A stretch of 64,000 nucleotides of DNA from Papaver somniferum (lineage: Eukaryota; Streptophyta; Magnoliopsida; Ranunculales; Papaveraceae): contig NC_039368.1 of the NCBI RefSeq assembly GCF_003573695.1, positions 15,070,360 to 15,134,359 of the forward strand, read 5' to 3'. Below the pieces are notes generated by a model. The model saw only the letters and a list, made by a program, of their open reading frames with translations, was not told the origin of the DNA and did not search any database. Each line of letters opens with the position of its first letter. Position 1 is the stretch's first letter. Position numbers and translations under genes: made by a program. Positions 20,328 through 33,136 of this stretch are shown here, piece after piece.

Positions 20328-22556
20328 CAGTGGCGGAACCAGGATTTCAGAATGAGGGTGTTAAATTTTTTTTCACAAAATTGGTTAAAAAGACAAAAAC
20401 CAATAATTCATGGGTGAAAAGGACACTTAGATTTTGATACTGTTTAAATGGACAAAAATATAAAAATAGTCGGGATGTAAATAGTTTCATCCTACCAATT
20501 TTCAAATACTTTTTCTTATTTTTTAATTTACACATGATGCATCCAGTTTCATCCTCACTATTTTTTAAGTTTAAGCCAGGATGAATCCACTTTCATCCTT
20601 GCTAAAAGAAATTTGTCCATTTCACCCGTACTAATTTTTACTCGTCCATTTGAACCATGTTTTAAAAATATTTGGACAAATGACCCATTTTCCGTTTTTT
20701 TTGTTGTCGCACCTTAATCTGTCTAGTTTTTCCTTTGGATAGTTAACATAAAAAAGTGAAGCTGAGATTAGGAACTGCACCTGCTTGCGCATTACGTGAA
20801 TATACAATCACGAAGTTCCAAAATAAAATTTATGGTTCTTTGTAGCCGAGGACTTACCAAGTACCCAAGCCATGTCTTCCGGTATCTTTGGACAACAACC
20901 CGGGGAAAATAAAGAATGACAATGCATACATAAGGAACACTGTGATTGCGAAGTCCATGATTTGAACAGACAACTCTTTGTTGCTTAGGCAGTCCATATA
21001 CTTTAGGATCCTCCTGAAGACGTTCCAAAGTAGGAATCTAAATTCTCTCTATTTTATAGAAAATTATCTTAAGCTAACATTAGAAAGTAAGTGGTAGACA
21101 GGAAGTACTAGGTTTCCTGAAAGTGTTTGTGTACGTATACCACACTAGCAACAAGATTAGCAGAAACAATTTTAGATACAGTACGCAGTACTTAAAATAG
21201 GAAATTCTGGAAAGATGTACGCATAAAGAAGTAAACATAGTAGCTCCATACAGAGATTGTAAAGAGTATCACTGCAATATGTTTAAATAGGTGCACATAA
21301 TAAGTTTTAGGTATTAAGAGATTATGTGTGCTATTTGGCTTTTTTCCTTTGAAAGGTAATTTCGATTTCTAGCTCCTTGCGAAGAGGTTCTTTTGAATTT
21401 TTGAAAGCATCTTGTGTTATTAACTTTAGGGAATATAGATAAACTGACTCACTCTCAATTTCGGTTTAATAAATTGTCCCCGTTTTTTTTTAAATTTTCA
21501 AAACTGCCCTCACTGTTAACTTTTCCATCTAATTTAGTTTTCCATCCAATTTTTTACTTATTTACCCTTTACTTGTCACGTTTATCTTCTAATTCATTTT
21601 TTCAGGTTCGTCGAGCTCGGTTCATGGATTTAGGGTTCGGGGTTTAAGGTTCAGGGTTCAAAGTTCATGGTTCTGGGTTCATGGTTCATGATATAGTTCA
21701 GGGTTCAGGGTTAGGGGTTTAGAGTTCATAGTTCAGGCTTCGTTGTTCATGGTTCAGGGTTCATGGTTCACGATATAGTTCAGGGTTAGGGGTTTAGGGT
21801 TTATGGTTCATGGTTAGGGTTCATAGTTCACGACATAGTTCAGGGATAAATATGAATTTTTAACAGGTGAGATAACTGCCACCTTGCATTTAACGGGATG
21901 GAAAGCGTTATTTGAAAAAAAAAGGGGCAGTTTAGAAAAGTGCAAAAAAGCGGGGGAACTTTTTTTACCCTAATTCAAAACTGGGTCACTTTATCAAAAT
22001 TCCCTTAACTTTAAGGCAGAATTTATAGCACCGAAGACAGAAAAACCAGCCCAAACTGTAAAGAACAAAACATTAGATAAAGTGCAAATTAAGTCATGGG
22101 TTATAACCCCCGAAACTGCATGCCGAAGATAAAAACCCTCACTTGCATGAACTCGGGCATACATGTTTCGGTACCCTCTTTCCCTAAACTGATTGTTTGA
22201 GTCTCAAGCCAACAATCAACCAAAACCCCATAAAACAGTTAACATAAAAAGTTCTTTCAAATTCCATAAAACCTAATTAGGTAACATGAAACAAAAATTA
22301 TACTATTTAGGTATTGCTCTTGTTGATTGATTATACTAAAGTATAGAAGAAAATCTTTACCTAATACTTGATCTTGTGAAGAATAATTGCATTCAATTTT
22401 AGCGAGGTAGTTAACTCTCCTTCTCTTTTCTTCCTCTGTTCTTCTTGGTGGACTAAACTGTTTTTTTTTTTCAATGGTAAAATAAGAACTTGGTACGATT
22501 TCTCAGGAAAAAGGGGGGCTATAGCCAGGTTTAGTCAACCTATGCTTCCGCCCCTG
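20328..22556. mobile_element. Non-autonomous hAT element, 2.2 kb
   Basis: The left end is CAGTGGCGGAACCAGG and the right end, read inversely, is CAGGGGCGGAAGCATAGG, the CAGGGGCGGA-type terminal repeat of plant hAT elements. Exact 8-bp duplications GATCCAAA lie at 20320-20327 and 22557-22564. No transposase remains. The interior holds palindrome-type GGATGAA/TTTCATCC motifs (about 20530-20640), a degenerate GGTTCAGG heptamer array (about 21609-21845) and otherwise AT-rich sequence. Its right end lies about 1.2 kb upstream of the peroxidase start. Confidence 0.8.
21609..21845 (+). repeat. Degenerate heptamer array (GGTTCAG/GGTTCAT/GGTTTAG)
   Basis: Roughly thirty units of GGTTCAx or GGGTTTA type occur almost without interruption, with a longer GATATAGTTCAGGG period superimposed about every 100 bp. 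The heptamer phase resembles a degenerate plant telomere repeat (TTTAGGG). It lies inside a hAT element, so it moved with that element and does not mark an old chromosome end. Confidence 0.65.
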
Positions 22557-22564
22557 GATCCAAA

Positions 22565-23690
22565 GGCTAGGGCTCTCTCGATGCAACATGAGTTCTATTT
22601 CTATAATATATTACCCAAAAGGAAGAGAAGGACAAGAAAGTTTCAAACTTTCAATGACGGAAAGATTAGATATGAAGATGAATTACATTGGTCTAACAAA
22701 AAAGTAAAAGAATGAACTCCATATAAGCTGCATCTGCATGAATAAGTGCTAAGCATGCTAACAACCACCCACCGAAACTACTCTGTTATTAACAAACCTA
22801 GAGTAAGCAGTAAGCTGATTTCTTAAGAAACTTCCCCCATGACGACTTTGTCATTCGTTTTAGTTACAAAACAGAGTGGAAAAGTAAAAAACAAAGAAAA
22901 CAAGGGGCATTATTCTTACTTCAAATCTAAGCTTTGAAAAGTCAATCTCTAAGACATAAAGCACTCGTACTTCCTTGGTGAGTAACTAATAGCGTAAGCT
23001 ACACAGCCTACTCTGCGTAGCAAGCTTTATTGACTTACTGTTACAACAGATAATTTAGACCCCGATTAGTTTAGATTCGGATAGTAGACAAAGTAAATTA
23101 ATTAGTAATTTGTCCCTTACTTGTGCTTATGTTCATTAGCTGTTTTGCTACTAGAATGCACCCTTAAAAGTATCAACTCATCTTCCATTAGAACAGACAA
23201 CATGAGATTTTAAGCAGGTGTTGGTGCAGAATTTGTTGATATCGAACATACAATATAGAATCTCGATGACGTAACATTTTTACTAAATGTTTTCGACAAT
23301 GGAACACAAATTCCATGACATGGCATCCCTTTGGTCTGCCGAGTCAGATTTTGAGAGCATGTATCATATGTAGACTAGAGGAGCCAGAAGGGAAACTCTT
23401 TTTAAGTTGTTAATACTTGTTTTAGAAAATAGCCTTTTGACTAATGAAAAGTGATTTCAGAAAAGAAACCGGCCATGTTTGAAAAATTAGGATGAATACC
23501 TACTACATCTGAATCATCTTTAAAATTGACCATGTTTCACAAATCACCAATAATCTGTAACAATCTTGCGCATTTTTTCTTCAAACAGTTAAATGTGAAC
23601 AGTCTAATTCCTATTCCATGCAAGAATATATTGAATTGTATTAGGTGAACATGCCGGTGTCAACTGCCAAACATCTCAAACTTCCCTCCC
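22565..23690. other. Upstream region of the peroxidase gene
   Basis: There is no open frame of note. This is the probable 5' regulatory region of the peroxidase, bounded at the left by a hAT element. I did not find a motif distinctive enough to name apart from the TATA box. Confidence 0.4.
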
Positions 23691-23698
23691 TATAAATA
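23691..23698 (+). promoter_or_regulatory. TATA box of the peroxidase gene
   Basis: TATAAATA lies 107 bp before the ATG at 23798, preceded by CCCTCCC. A pyrimidine-rich leader with TCTATATC repeats follows. Confidence 0.7.
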
Positions 23699-23797
23699 TC
23701 TCTATCTACAACTCATTTTCATCATCACAACCTATCACCAAACCTCTCTATCTATATCTATATCTATATACTAGAGCTTAGTTAAGCACTTCTTCTA

Positions 23798-25407
<1,610 letters not shown>

Positions 25408-25608
25408 ATGACTACTAGATATCTCTCAGTCATTAACCATTGGGTTTACACAAACTATTTTGTTTTTTCCTTTCGAGCACCAATAATTGTGGGTTGTGTT
25501 GGTTAATATTGTGGTTTTTATGATTAATTTTCCTCTTAAGATGTATGAGTGTTGTGAAAAGCTTGTGCTTGCACTCAAATTACAGTCATCTATATAAGTA
25601 TCATACAA

Positions 25609-25614
25609 AATAAA
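25609..25614 (+). terminator. Candidate polyadenylation signal of the peroxidase gene
   Basis: AATAAA occurs about 200 bp after the stop codon, following a T-rich 3' region. Confidence 0.45.
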
Positions 25615-25810
25615 TTATATTTCTAAGTTTTTTCTTTATCTCAAGTCCTAAATGTCTTTTAATACTCTTGGAGTGATGATAATTCCGTTGGAGCCTAAAC
25701 TTCTCAAGGGATGCGCATATATTCAATCAATAGTATCTTTCAGAATACAGTAGTAATGAGGGAGATAATCTCCTCAGGATAATTAAGTAAACAGAATAAT
25801 ATAAAGTCTA

Positions 25811-26881
25811 TTACACCCTCTTAGTTTGAGCGGGAGAAGAACAAACGTTGAGACTAGAACGAAAACGAACAAATAACTGTCGAGGAAGTCCCTTGGTGAA
25901 GATGTCAGCATGCTGGTTTTCAGAAGGGACGTGCAAGACATGAATGACATAAATACGAACTCGTTCACGAACAAAATGTATATCAATCTCCACATGTTTG
26001 GTGCGCTAATGTTGAACAGGGTCTCCAGACATATATATCGCACTTACATTGTCGGAATAAACGATAGTAGCACGAAGAAGGGGTAGATGAAGATCTAGAA
26101 GAAGGTTGCGAAGCCATGTTGATTCAGCAACATCATTTGCTACTCCCCGATATTCAGCTTCAGCACTGGATCGAGAGACCGTTGCTTGACGCTTGGATGA
26201 CCAGTAAATGAGATTGTCACCAAGAAAAATACAATATCCAGATGTCGATCGTCGAGAATCAGGACAACCCACCCAGTCAGCATCAGAGTATGCTGTTAAG
26301 CCAGAGATAGTGGAAACCGAGAGAAACAATCAGTGTTTGATGGTGACCTGAAGATAGAGAAGGATTCACTTAAGGGAATGTATGTGAGGCTCACGCGGGT
26401 CATGCATGAATAGACATACCCGCTGAACTGTGTATGCAATATCTGGACGGGTAAAAGTGAGGTACTGAAGAGTACCTTCCACGCTTCTGTATAAAGCGGG
26501 ATCTGAAATTGTCGGGCCAGAGGTAGCACTGATCTTGGAATTGGTGTCGACTGGAGTAGCCACTGGATTACATTTTGTCATAAAGGCACGCGCGATGATG
26601 TGATGTGCATATAATGACTGAGACAAATATAATCCTGAGGATGAACGAGTAACAATGATGCCCAGAAAATGATGTAGTGGACCAAGGTCAGACATATCAA
26701 ACTCTCGTTTCATCAAATCAATGAAGCGGCATAGGAAAGCATCAGTAGAGGCAGTCAAAATAATGTCATCAACATATAATAGTAAGTATGACGTTTCGGA
26801 TCCTGATTGATAAACAAAGAGTGAGAGATCAAATACACTACCACGGAAACCACAACTTGTGATAAACTTGGCAAATCTCTA
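25811..26881 (-). pseudogene. copia reverse transcriptase C-terminal half and RNase H
   Basis: LLYVDDIILTAS (catalytic YVDD) precedes SDLGPLHHFLGI and PTISDPALYRSVEGTLQYLT. After a frame change, AYSDADWVGCPDSRRSTSGY, SRSSAEAEYRGVA and LPLLRATIVYSDNVSAIY define RNase H. The tail KHVEIDIHFVRE and ADIFTKGLP is the usual copia end. A stop after DPVQH and frame changes near 26330 break it. Confidence 0.85.
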
Positions 26882-26884
26882 AAA

Positions 26885-27706
26885 TCACGCCCGAGGAGCC
26901 TGCTTGAGGCCATAAAGAGATCTCCTTAGTCTACATACGTAATCAGGTTGAGCAGGGTCAAAAAATCCTGGAGGATGATACATATAGACTGTCTCGGTTA
27001 GATCACCATGAAGAAAAGCATTCTTGACATCTAGCTGATGTATGGGCCAAACACGTGACGTAGCAATAGTAATAATAGTACGAATAGTAGCAGGTTTAAC
27101 AACTGGACTAAACGTTTCAAAACAGTCAATCCCAACTTGTTGAGATTCACCATTGACAACAAAACGAGCCTTGTAACGCTGTAAGGATCCATCAGCATGA
27201 TATTTATGACGAAATAGCCACATGGAACGAATAACATGAGCATCACGTGGTCGTGGTACAAGTTCCCAAGTATTAGTTTTCAACATAGCGTTATACTCAT
27301 CATTCATGACAGCATTCCAGTTTATGTCCATAAGAGCATACAAGTGAGAACGAGGAAGAGGAGAGATATGCCGTAAGGCTTGGAGATGAAGGTTAAGACG
27401 ATGGACTGGACATAATATTCCACGGGAGGCACGAGTGATAGGGAGGGAAGGAGCTGTAGTTATGGGAGGTGTTGTAGGAGCAGTGGTTGTGGGGGACACG
27501 GTGGTAGTAGCAACAGGACTGGAGACAGTAGAAGAGGTGGGAGCGGTAGGTGTATGGGATGTTGTAGAAGTGGGAGTAGGTACAGTAGTAGGCAAGGAAG
27601 AAGTTGTTGGGTGTAGATTAGGAATGGGAGATTCTGTAGTGGAGATAGTGGGAAAAGGAGATAACGACACACACAGTGAAAGAGGGACGCTGTGCTGTGT
27701 TGTCAT
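26885..27706 (-). pseudogene. copia linker plus reverse transcriptase, N-terminal half
   Basis: After a long Thr/Pro/Ser-rich linker the frame reads WNAVMNDEYNAMLKTNTWEL, YKARFVVNGESQQVGIDCFE, TFSPVVKPATIRTI and QLDVKNAFLHGDLTETVYMY, ending SLYGLKQAPRA at a stop. These are the conserved blocks of the copia-type RT (RVT_2). The usual LVAKGFxQ.xGxDY block is altered (VVNGESQQVGID). Confidence 0.85.
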
Positions 27707-28124
27707 TACTGGAAGTAGATGAAACAGTAGGATGGACAGTAGAGAGAGTGTTTAGACGACGGTGAGGTGGAGTGTGAGGGTATGAAGTGGGTGGAGGAGG
27801 GTTGACAGTAGGAGAAGTAGGTGTAGAGTTGTATGAGATATTTTCAATATAGGGGGAGTTAATTGGAGAAGAAGAGGAATCAATATCAGACGAGGGTGTT
27901 GGAGGATCAGCAAAGGGAAAAACTTGTTCGTCAAAAGTCACATGACGGGAAATGATGATCTTGTTGGTGGCAAGATCAAGGCAGTGGTATCTACGGTGGT
28001 TGAAAGGAAAACCAAGAAAGACACATTTAGTGGAGCGGGGGGCAAGTTTGTGAGGAGTTGTGGAGGAGAGATTTGGATAGCAAAGTCAACTAAAAGTACG
28101 AAGATGGTCATATGTTGGTTGGCG
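27618..28124 (-). pseudogene. copia integrase C-terminal tail and proline/serine-rich linker
   Basis: Past the stop, pieces read CVFLGFPFNHRRYHCLDLAT, then NKIIISRHVTFDEQVFPFAD. This is the standard copia integrase tail. A Ser/Thr/Pro-rich linker follows and shifts into the frame of the next segment near 27650-27700. Confidence 0.7.
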
Positions 28125-29360
28125 TTAATAGAGAATAGACACAGGAGAGCAAAAATTTAGGATTTTTGTGGGTAGAAGATTATGAAGATAGATAGCCATA
28201 AGGAGAGAATAAACCCAATATTTTGGTGGAACGGAAGCGTGAGACATAAGGGTGCGGGTGATATCATTGACACGACATATCATGTCTTCGGCCTTGCCAT
28301 TTTGAGAGGAAATTTGGGGGCATGAGAAGCGAAAAACAAGACCATTAGTACGAGCAAAATTGTGAAAAGATGAGTTGTCAAATTCACGTCCCATATCGCA
28401 TTGAAAATATTTAATTTTACGCTCAAATTGGGTTTGAACAAGAGAACGAAATTCCAAAAACTTGTCATAGACTTGGGATTCAAATTTTAAAGGATAAACC
28501 CAAAGATAGTTGGTGAAATCATCCAGCAAGATAAGATAATAACGAAAATCGGTATCAACATGTAATGGATAGGTCCATAAATCACTATGAATGATGTCAA
28601 ATGGTGCAAAAGTAGTGGAATTTGATTCATAAAAAGGTAATCGAACATGTTTACTAACTTGACATGAATGACAAAGTTTAGAATGATGATTCTTATTACA
28701 ATGAATAGAATTATTGGTACGAAGAACATCTAAAACATCCTTGCCGGGGTGACCAAGGCGGCTATTCCAAATATCTGGCGAACAGACAGCAAGAGAAATG
28801 GGGGAAGACTGGGACGATATGTGAGGTGGCACGGCAGAGTTGGTGATAGGGTAGAGCTCCCCGGAACTATTACATCGAAGGATGGTCTTCCTCGAACTCA
28901 TATCCTTCACAGAAAAACCAGACGGATCAAACTCAACAGACACACGATTATCAGTGGTGAACTTACGAACGTAAAACAAGTTTTTGATAATATCAGGAAC
29001 AACAAGGGTATTTTTGAGTTTAAGAGTACGAGAAGGAAGGGTTATGAACTTAGTTCCACTAGAAGTAACTGGAATACTATTGCCATTGCCAACTAAGATA
29101 GACCGTACATTGATGTAATTGAAAACTTTATGTAAAGTACCTGTATCAGCAGTAAGGTGCGAGGTAGCACCAGTGTCCATATATAAAGCATCATCAGGTG
29201 GATGTAAGTGCATGAAGTTATATGCCTCAGCAATGTGTATGGGATGCAGTAGTTCAGTCGATGGAGTAATGTAAGCATGACCATGATTCTGTCCAGGAGA
29301 GCATCCACGGGAGTTGTTATTTCGCGAGTTCACATCAGGAGGCCTATGAGATGACTGCAA
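28125..29360 (-). pseudogene. copia protease and integrase, 411-codon open segment
   Basis: The protease active site MDTGATSHLT is followed by VGNG and LVVPDIIKNLFYV. The GAG-pre-integrase zinc region has RLGHPGKDVLDVL and LCHSCQVSK. The catalytic integrase core follows with HSDLW, FQCDMGREF (the usual CDNG..F has Met here) and QISSQNGKAED, then an LLPTKILNFCSP segment. The frame is unusually long for a decayed copy. It ends at a stop near 28125, after which the integrase tail continues in other frames. Confidence 0.85.
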
Positions 29361-29650
29361 GTGAGAGACAGATGGATAGGGTCATGAGAGTATTGTGCAC
29401 GTCTTATCTCCTCAGTACGCAGTTGGGATCGAGCAGCATCGAACGTGGTCATGGACCGTTGGATGAAGGATACCACGGTGTTGTACTCCTCCGGAAAACC
29501 ATTAACCAATTGGATAACCAGGCGTTTATCGTTCATTAGAAAATCAAGGTCACTCAATTGATCGGACAGTGATTTAAGTTAATCACAACAATCATCAACA
29601 CTAGCACAATCATAAAACTTGAGATTGACAAACTTACTTTCAAGATTTGG
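29330..29650 (-). pseudogene. copia gag fragment (UBN2-like)
   Basis: The frame reads SKFVNLKFYDCASVDDC, then a stop, then LKSLSDQLSDLDF, RLVIQLVNGFPEEYNTVVSF and FDAARSQLRTEE. This is the second half of the copia gag (UBN2) domain. The N-terminal half is missing because the 5' LTR stub abuts it. Confidence 0.75.
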
Positions 29651-29703
29651 TAGAATCTCCTCAGGCTAATTAAGGAAACATAATAATATAAAGTCTATTA
29701 AAT

Positions 29704-30018
29704 ACGTTGGTAGAATGTAGCTCAGTTTCAATATTGATGAAATAAATGCTGGGCTTTAAATCAGGGATTGTCTCGATTTTTCGCTCTGGTGGAGTACTGT
29801 ATAGAGCATCATTTGTGTCGTATTGGATGATGCGTATTTTTATTAGAGTAGGTGTTGATATTATACTTTTAATCTAACAGTATCTATTTGTGTCAGATTT
29901 GTATCAGTCTAGTGCTAATCTAAAACCAGAAAAATCATGTGAATGTTTAGACTCTGCATAAATTTTCACATCGATTTGAAAAAACAAATTTTTTCTTTAT
30001 ATGATTCCAACTTCCAAC
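29704..30018. other. Short non-coding spacer between the copia and TRIM elements
   Basis: AT-rich, no feature recognised. Its last five bases (CCAAC, 30014-30018) are the left target duplication of the TRIM array. Confidence 0.5.
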
Positions 30019-30234
30019 TGTTAGAATATGGGCATCTAACTCAAAACCAATTGGTGATGAGTGGAGAGGTTCAAAGGATTATATACTGCAGGATTTTAGA
30101 TAACCCATATAATGTGGGACTAATAATCTCAACACGCCCCCTCATGTGTAGCCTCATTGGGTCTAACACGTGGACAATAAATCGGGTGACACAGAGTAAA
30201 AGAACGGGCCGGTCAATGACTCGTCGTAAGTATC

Positions 30235-31762
30235 TGTTGTAGTAATTCGATTGCGGTAAATAAGGATTCGATGCTCGGTCTTGAATAGATTTATAAGCAA
30301 AAATATATACAAAATTGTCACTGGATCAAGAGATACCGGGACTCAGCATGATGCATAAGAATTGGTGAAATAGATTCTGTCCAGGAGAGCATCCACGGGA
30401 GTTGTTATTGTCACTGGATCAAGAGATATCTTCTCTTACTTTGCCAAAAATAGATTTTGTAAGTATTATATGTAAATCATAAGCATGATGCATCAAGAAT
30501 CTCATGGATTAAGCATACATCATCAGACAAAATCACAAATAATCAATAAAATTCATAATTCCATTCATAATAGTGCAAATAGTCATAAAAGAATTAAATA
30601 AAATTACTCATGCATAAAGAATGGTTTCCTCCATCATCCCAGTATTGGGGTTTAGCTACTCATAATAATCATGTTCTCAAAATACATACTTGATGCTCAA
30701 AATATGATTAAAAGAGTGAAAAATATAAAACAGTGGTTCTGTGACCCACAAAATTCGTCCAGAAAGAAACGATACCAGTGAGCTGCAGTAAAACAACGAC
30801 ACCCAGCTGCTGCTGTTGACGCTGCAGAAAATAAGACTGCTCTGAGCAGTCCGTTCTTCGTGTTCTTCAAGGTTTGTTAATGGCAGCAGCAGCAGCAGGT
30901 ACAATTCCTGCAACTCCTCCTGCGCCTCTCTGCTGGCCTCCCAATCGACCCCTAACTCTTCCTCCCCCTTTATGAGACTTGTATCCTCCTTTATATACTA
31001 CCCAGATCCATAAATCTCGAGAAATATTTTCTTTTTTTCTCCCTGCCAAGTTACGGTTTTTCTTTTCTACACGGCTGCTGACCCTTTCCAAACTCTCGTA
31101 CGCGTCTTCTGTTGTTACAAAACTTTCCCAAGATATAAGGGAATCGAATAAGAGAAGATATCTTCCCTAATCCTCCACGTAATCTCCAAAATTATCTCCA
31201 CAGCAGACCCGTGAAAACATCACCTCTGTTTTGCTTGATATCGACGATTCAGCCCAATATGCTCGACCCAAACGCACACATAAACCCTGTTTGGTCCACT
31301 AAAGTCCATCCCAATCGAGTTTGGCAATTGAATCTCCATAAAACACGTCCAACAATTCGAACCCTAAACTGCCAGAGTTGAAAACCAATTTCCCGCCAAA
31401 ATTATGTTTTAAACGTGAAGAAGAAGGGTGCCCCCCTATCCAGCTCCGGTGTCCCTTTAGCAGCTGTCTGGAAATGGGTCACCCCTTAGTAATTAGGTTA
31501 CCCCTTATCCAAAATTGAGGGTCCGTATAGTGAGTTTTCTGGGACATTTTCCGCACTTTTTCGGGTTCCTCCGAGGTATTTCTGAGGTGCTTCCGGTACT
31601 CTATCAACGGAGGTCCAAACGCCGCATTTTCAGCCAATTTCGCCGCAAAACCTTATTCTTCTAAAAACACCTACAAATAAATAAAATAACCAAATAAGTA
31701 TAGAATCGAGCACTAACACTATATACAATTGAGATATATTAGACACATAAATGCGTCTATCA
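30235..31762 (-). mobile_element. Solo LTR (Tat/Ogre-like style), 1.5 kb, nested in the TRIM
   Basis: On the minus strand it starts TGATAGACGCATTTATGTG and ends TACTACAACA. Exact 5-bp duplications GTATC lie at 30230-30234 and 31763-31767. It is related along much of its length to 36711-38457 (shared GGGGTTTAGCT, TTCCTCCATC and AAGAAGAAG-GTGCCCC segments). The style of the start suggests Ty3/gypsy Tat, but with no internal domain this is inference. Confidence 0.8.
30373..30409. repeat. 37-bp templated copy of copia sequence within the solo LTR
   Basis: The 37 bases are identical to 29285-29321 in the copia protease region, 1.1 kb away. They are flanked by two copies of a 22-bp direct repeat beginning ATTGTCACTGGATC (30314-30335 and 30407-30428). 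Confidence 0.8.
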
Positions 31763-32123
31763 GTATCCTGCTCTGATACCATGTTAGAATATGGGCATCC
31801 AACTCAAAACCAATTGGCAATGAGTGGAAAGTCCCTAAGGATTATAAACCGCAGGATCTAAGATTTTTCAAGCGATGTGGGACTAATAATCTCAACACGC
31901 CCCCTCACGTGTAGCCTCGTTGGGTCTAACACGTGGACAATAAATCGGGTGACGGGGAGTAAAGGTGCGGTCAAATGAGTCGACACAAATTATCTGATAC
32001 CATGTTAGAATACGGTCATCCAACTCAAAACCAATTGGCGATGAGTGGAGAGGCCCAAAGGATTATAAACCGCATGATCTTAGATAACACATACAATGTG
32101 GGACTGATAATCTCAACACCAAC

Positions 32124-33131
32124 GTTTAAAATGAAGCTGCCGGAAAAGTTAGGGAGGTGGGGTGTGAATATGAAGAACTGAACAAAGAAAATTATTTTCC
32201 AGAGAGTAGTGATGCATGTTGAATCATCTCATAGCATAAACAACAGTCAATCTGACAACTTCTCGTCTCACTAGTCATTTTATTTGAGAGATCATTATTC
32301 ACTTTTGTAATGTTTCAGGGGTTTGTTTCGAATTCTTTTTCCCATGCGAAAATGACCGGTGGTGGTTGTAGTGCGAACCTAGTTCAGATGACAGCCATGC
32401 ACAATAGTGAAAGCTACAATGCATCGACTAAATCGGAGGCAAGGGAGAAGAAGCAAAAGAGAGACAAAATTAAAAGTCTCTACGCTCATCGTTCTGCATC
32501 AGTCTAACCAACTAAAGGAAAAAACTATCATGTTTTAGTTAGAACCGTTTAGTTCAGATGCAACTAATTAAACTATCATATAGCTTATTACATTGTACTA
32601 TGATATAACACAACAACCTTATTTTCCAAAAAAAAAATCTACAAATCTCCCAATTAACTATTTCCTGGTAGAGTACAAATTGTGCACTAGAAAACATAAA
32701 CAAAAATGTACAAGTTTGCCATTCAAAAAAAAAAAAAAAAAGAACGCCGATCAAAAAATGTACTTACAAGTTTATCAATTTAATCCTTAACTACTCCCAC
32801 TTCAATTTGTAACTCATTGTTTAATGATCTTTTTTCTTCAGAAAATAGACTATTTAGTTAAAAGGGTATTTCTCCTGTGTCAAATGGACGGGTAAACATT
32901 TCACCTGGGTCAAATGGACAAGAGAATCTTTTAACCGAAACTGACATAAATATCCCTAGTTTCTCTTTCTATTACCACTCCCACTTAGAAATCTCTTTTC
33001 TCTACCATCGACAACACCGACACAACCACCTCCATCATCAATATCTTCCATTTCTCTACATCGTGAACTACAACCACCATCACCGACAATAAACCAATCA
33101 CCACCACCATTATCGACAAAAACCACAAGCA
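32124..33131. other. Non-coding repeat-derived stretch left of the large LTR element
   Basis: No gene is recognised. A minus-strand poly-T/poly-A run lies near 32720-32740. CAAATGGACGGGTAAACATT and CAAATGGAC occur near 32880-32920. The right end is a CCACCACCAT-rich tract into which the 10.2-kb element inserted; its continuation resumes at 43350. Confidence 0.4.
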
Positions 33132-33136
33132 CCACC

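Larger units (their letters stand above)
25675..29703 (-). mobile_element. Ty1/copia retrotransposon, decayed, minus strand
   Basis: Read on the minus strand the order is gag, protease, integrase, reverse transcriptase, RNase H, the copia arrangement. The 3' LTR starts TGTAATAGACTTTATATT at 25815, preceded by a purine tract CAAACTAAGAGGG. Its outer end is probably near 25675 but is not certain. The 5' LTR survives only as about 50 bp at 29652-29703 and is joined directly to mid-gag, so the rest of that LTR, the primer site and the start of gag are deleted. Several stops and frameshifts disable the polyprotein. Confidence 0.85.
30019..32118 (-). mobile_element. Tandem TRIM: three LTRs, two short internal regions, with a nested solo LTR
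   Basis: Three copies of a 116-bp LTR lie at 30019-30134, 31782-31897 and 32003-32118. On the minus strand each starts TGTTGAGATTATTAGTCC (TGTTGAGATTATCAGTCC in the last) and ends CTAACA. Copies 2 and 3 are followed (minus strand) by a TGGTATCAG/ATAATTTG-type primer-site region, and copies 1 and 2 are preceded by the purine tract GAGGGGGCG. The internal regions are about 105 and, without the nested insert, about 120 bp. The whole array has one exact duplication, CCAAC, at 30014-30018 and 32119-32123. There is no coding capacity. It is a TRIM with LTR-internal-LTR-internal-LTR structure. Confidence 0.85.

Noticed and set aside
21609..21845. Interstitial telomere marking an ancient chromosome fusion
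   Set aside because: The array lies inside a hAT element with intact target duplications, so mobility explains its position.
27435..27722. 95-codon plus-strand Val/Gly-rich frame
   Set aside because: Antisense shadow of the Thr/Pro-rich copia linker.
33040..33131. CCACCACCAT-rich tract as a gene end
   Set aside because: Simple-sequence target site of the 10.2-kb element; the other half is at 43345 onward.
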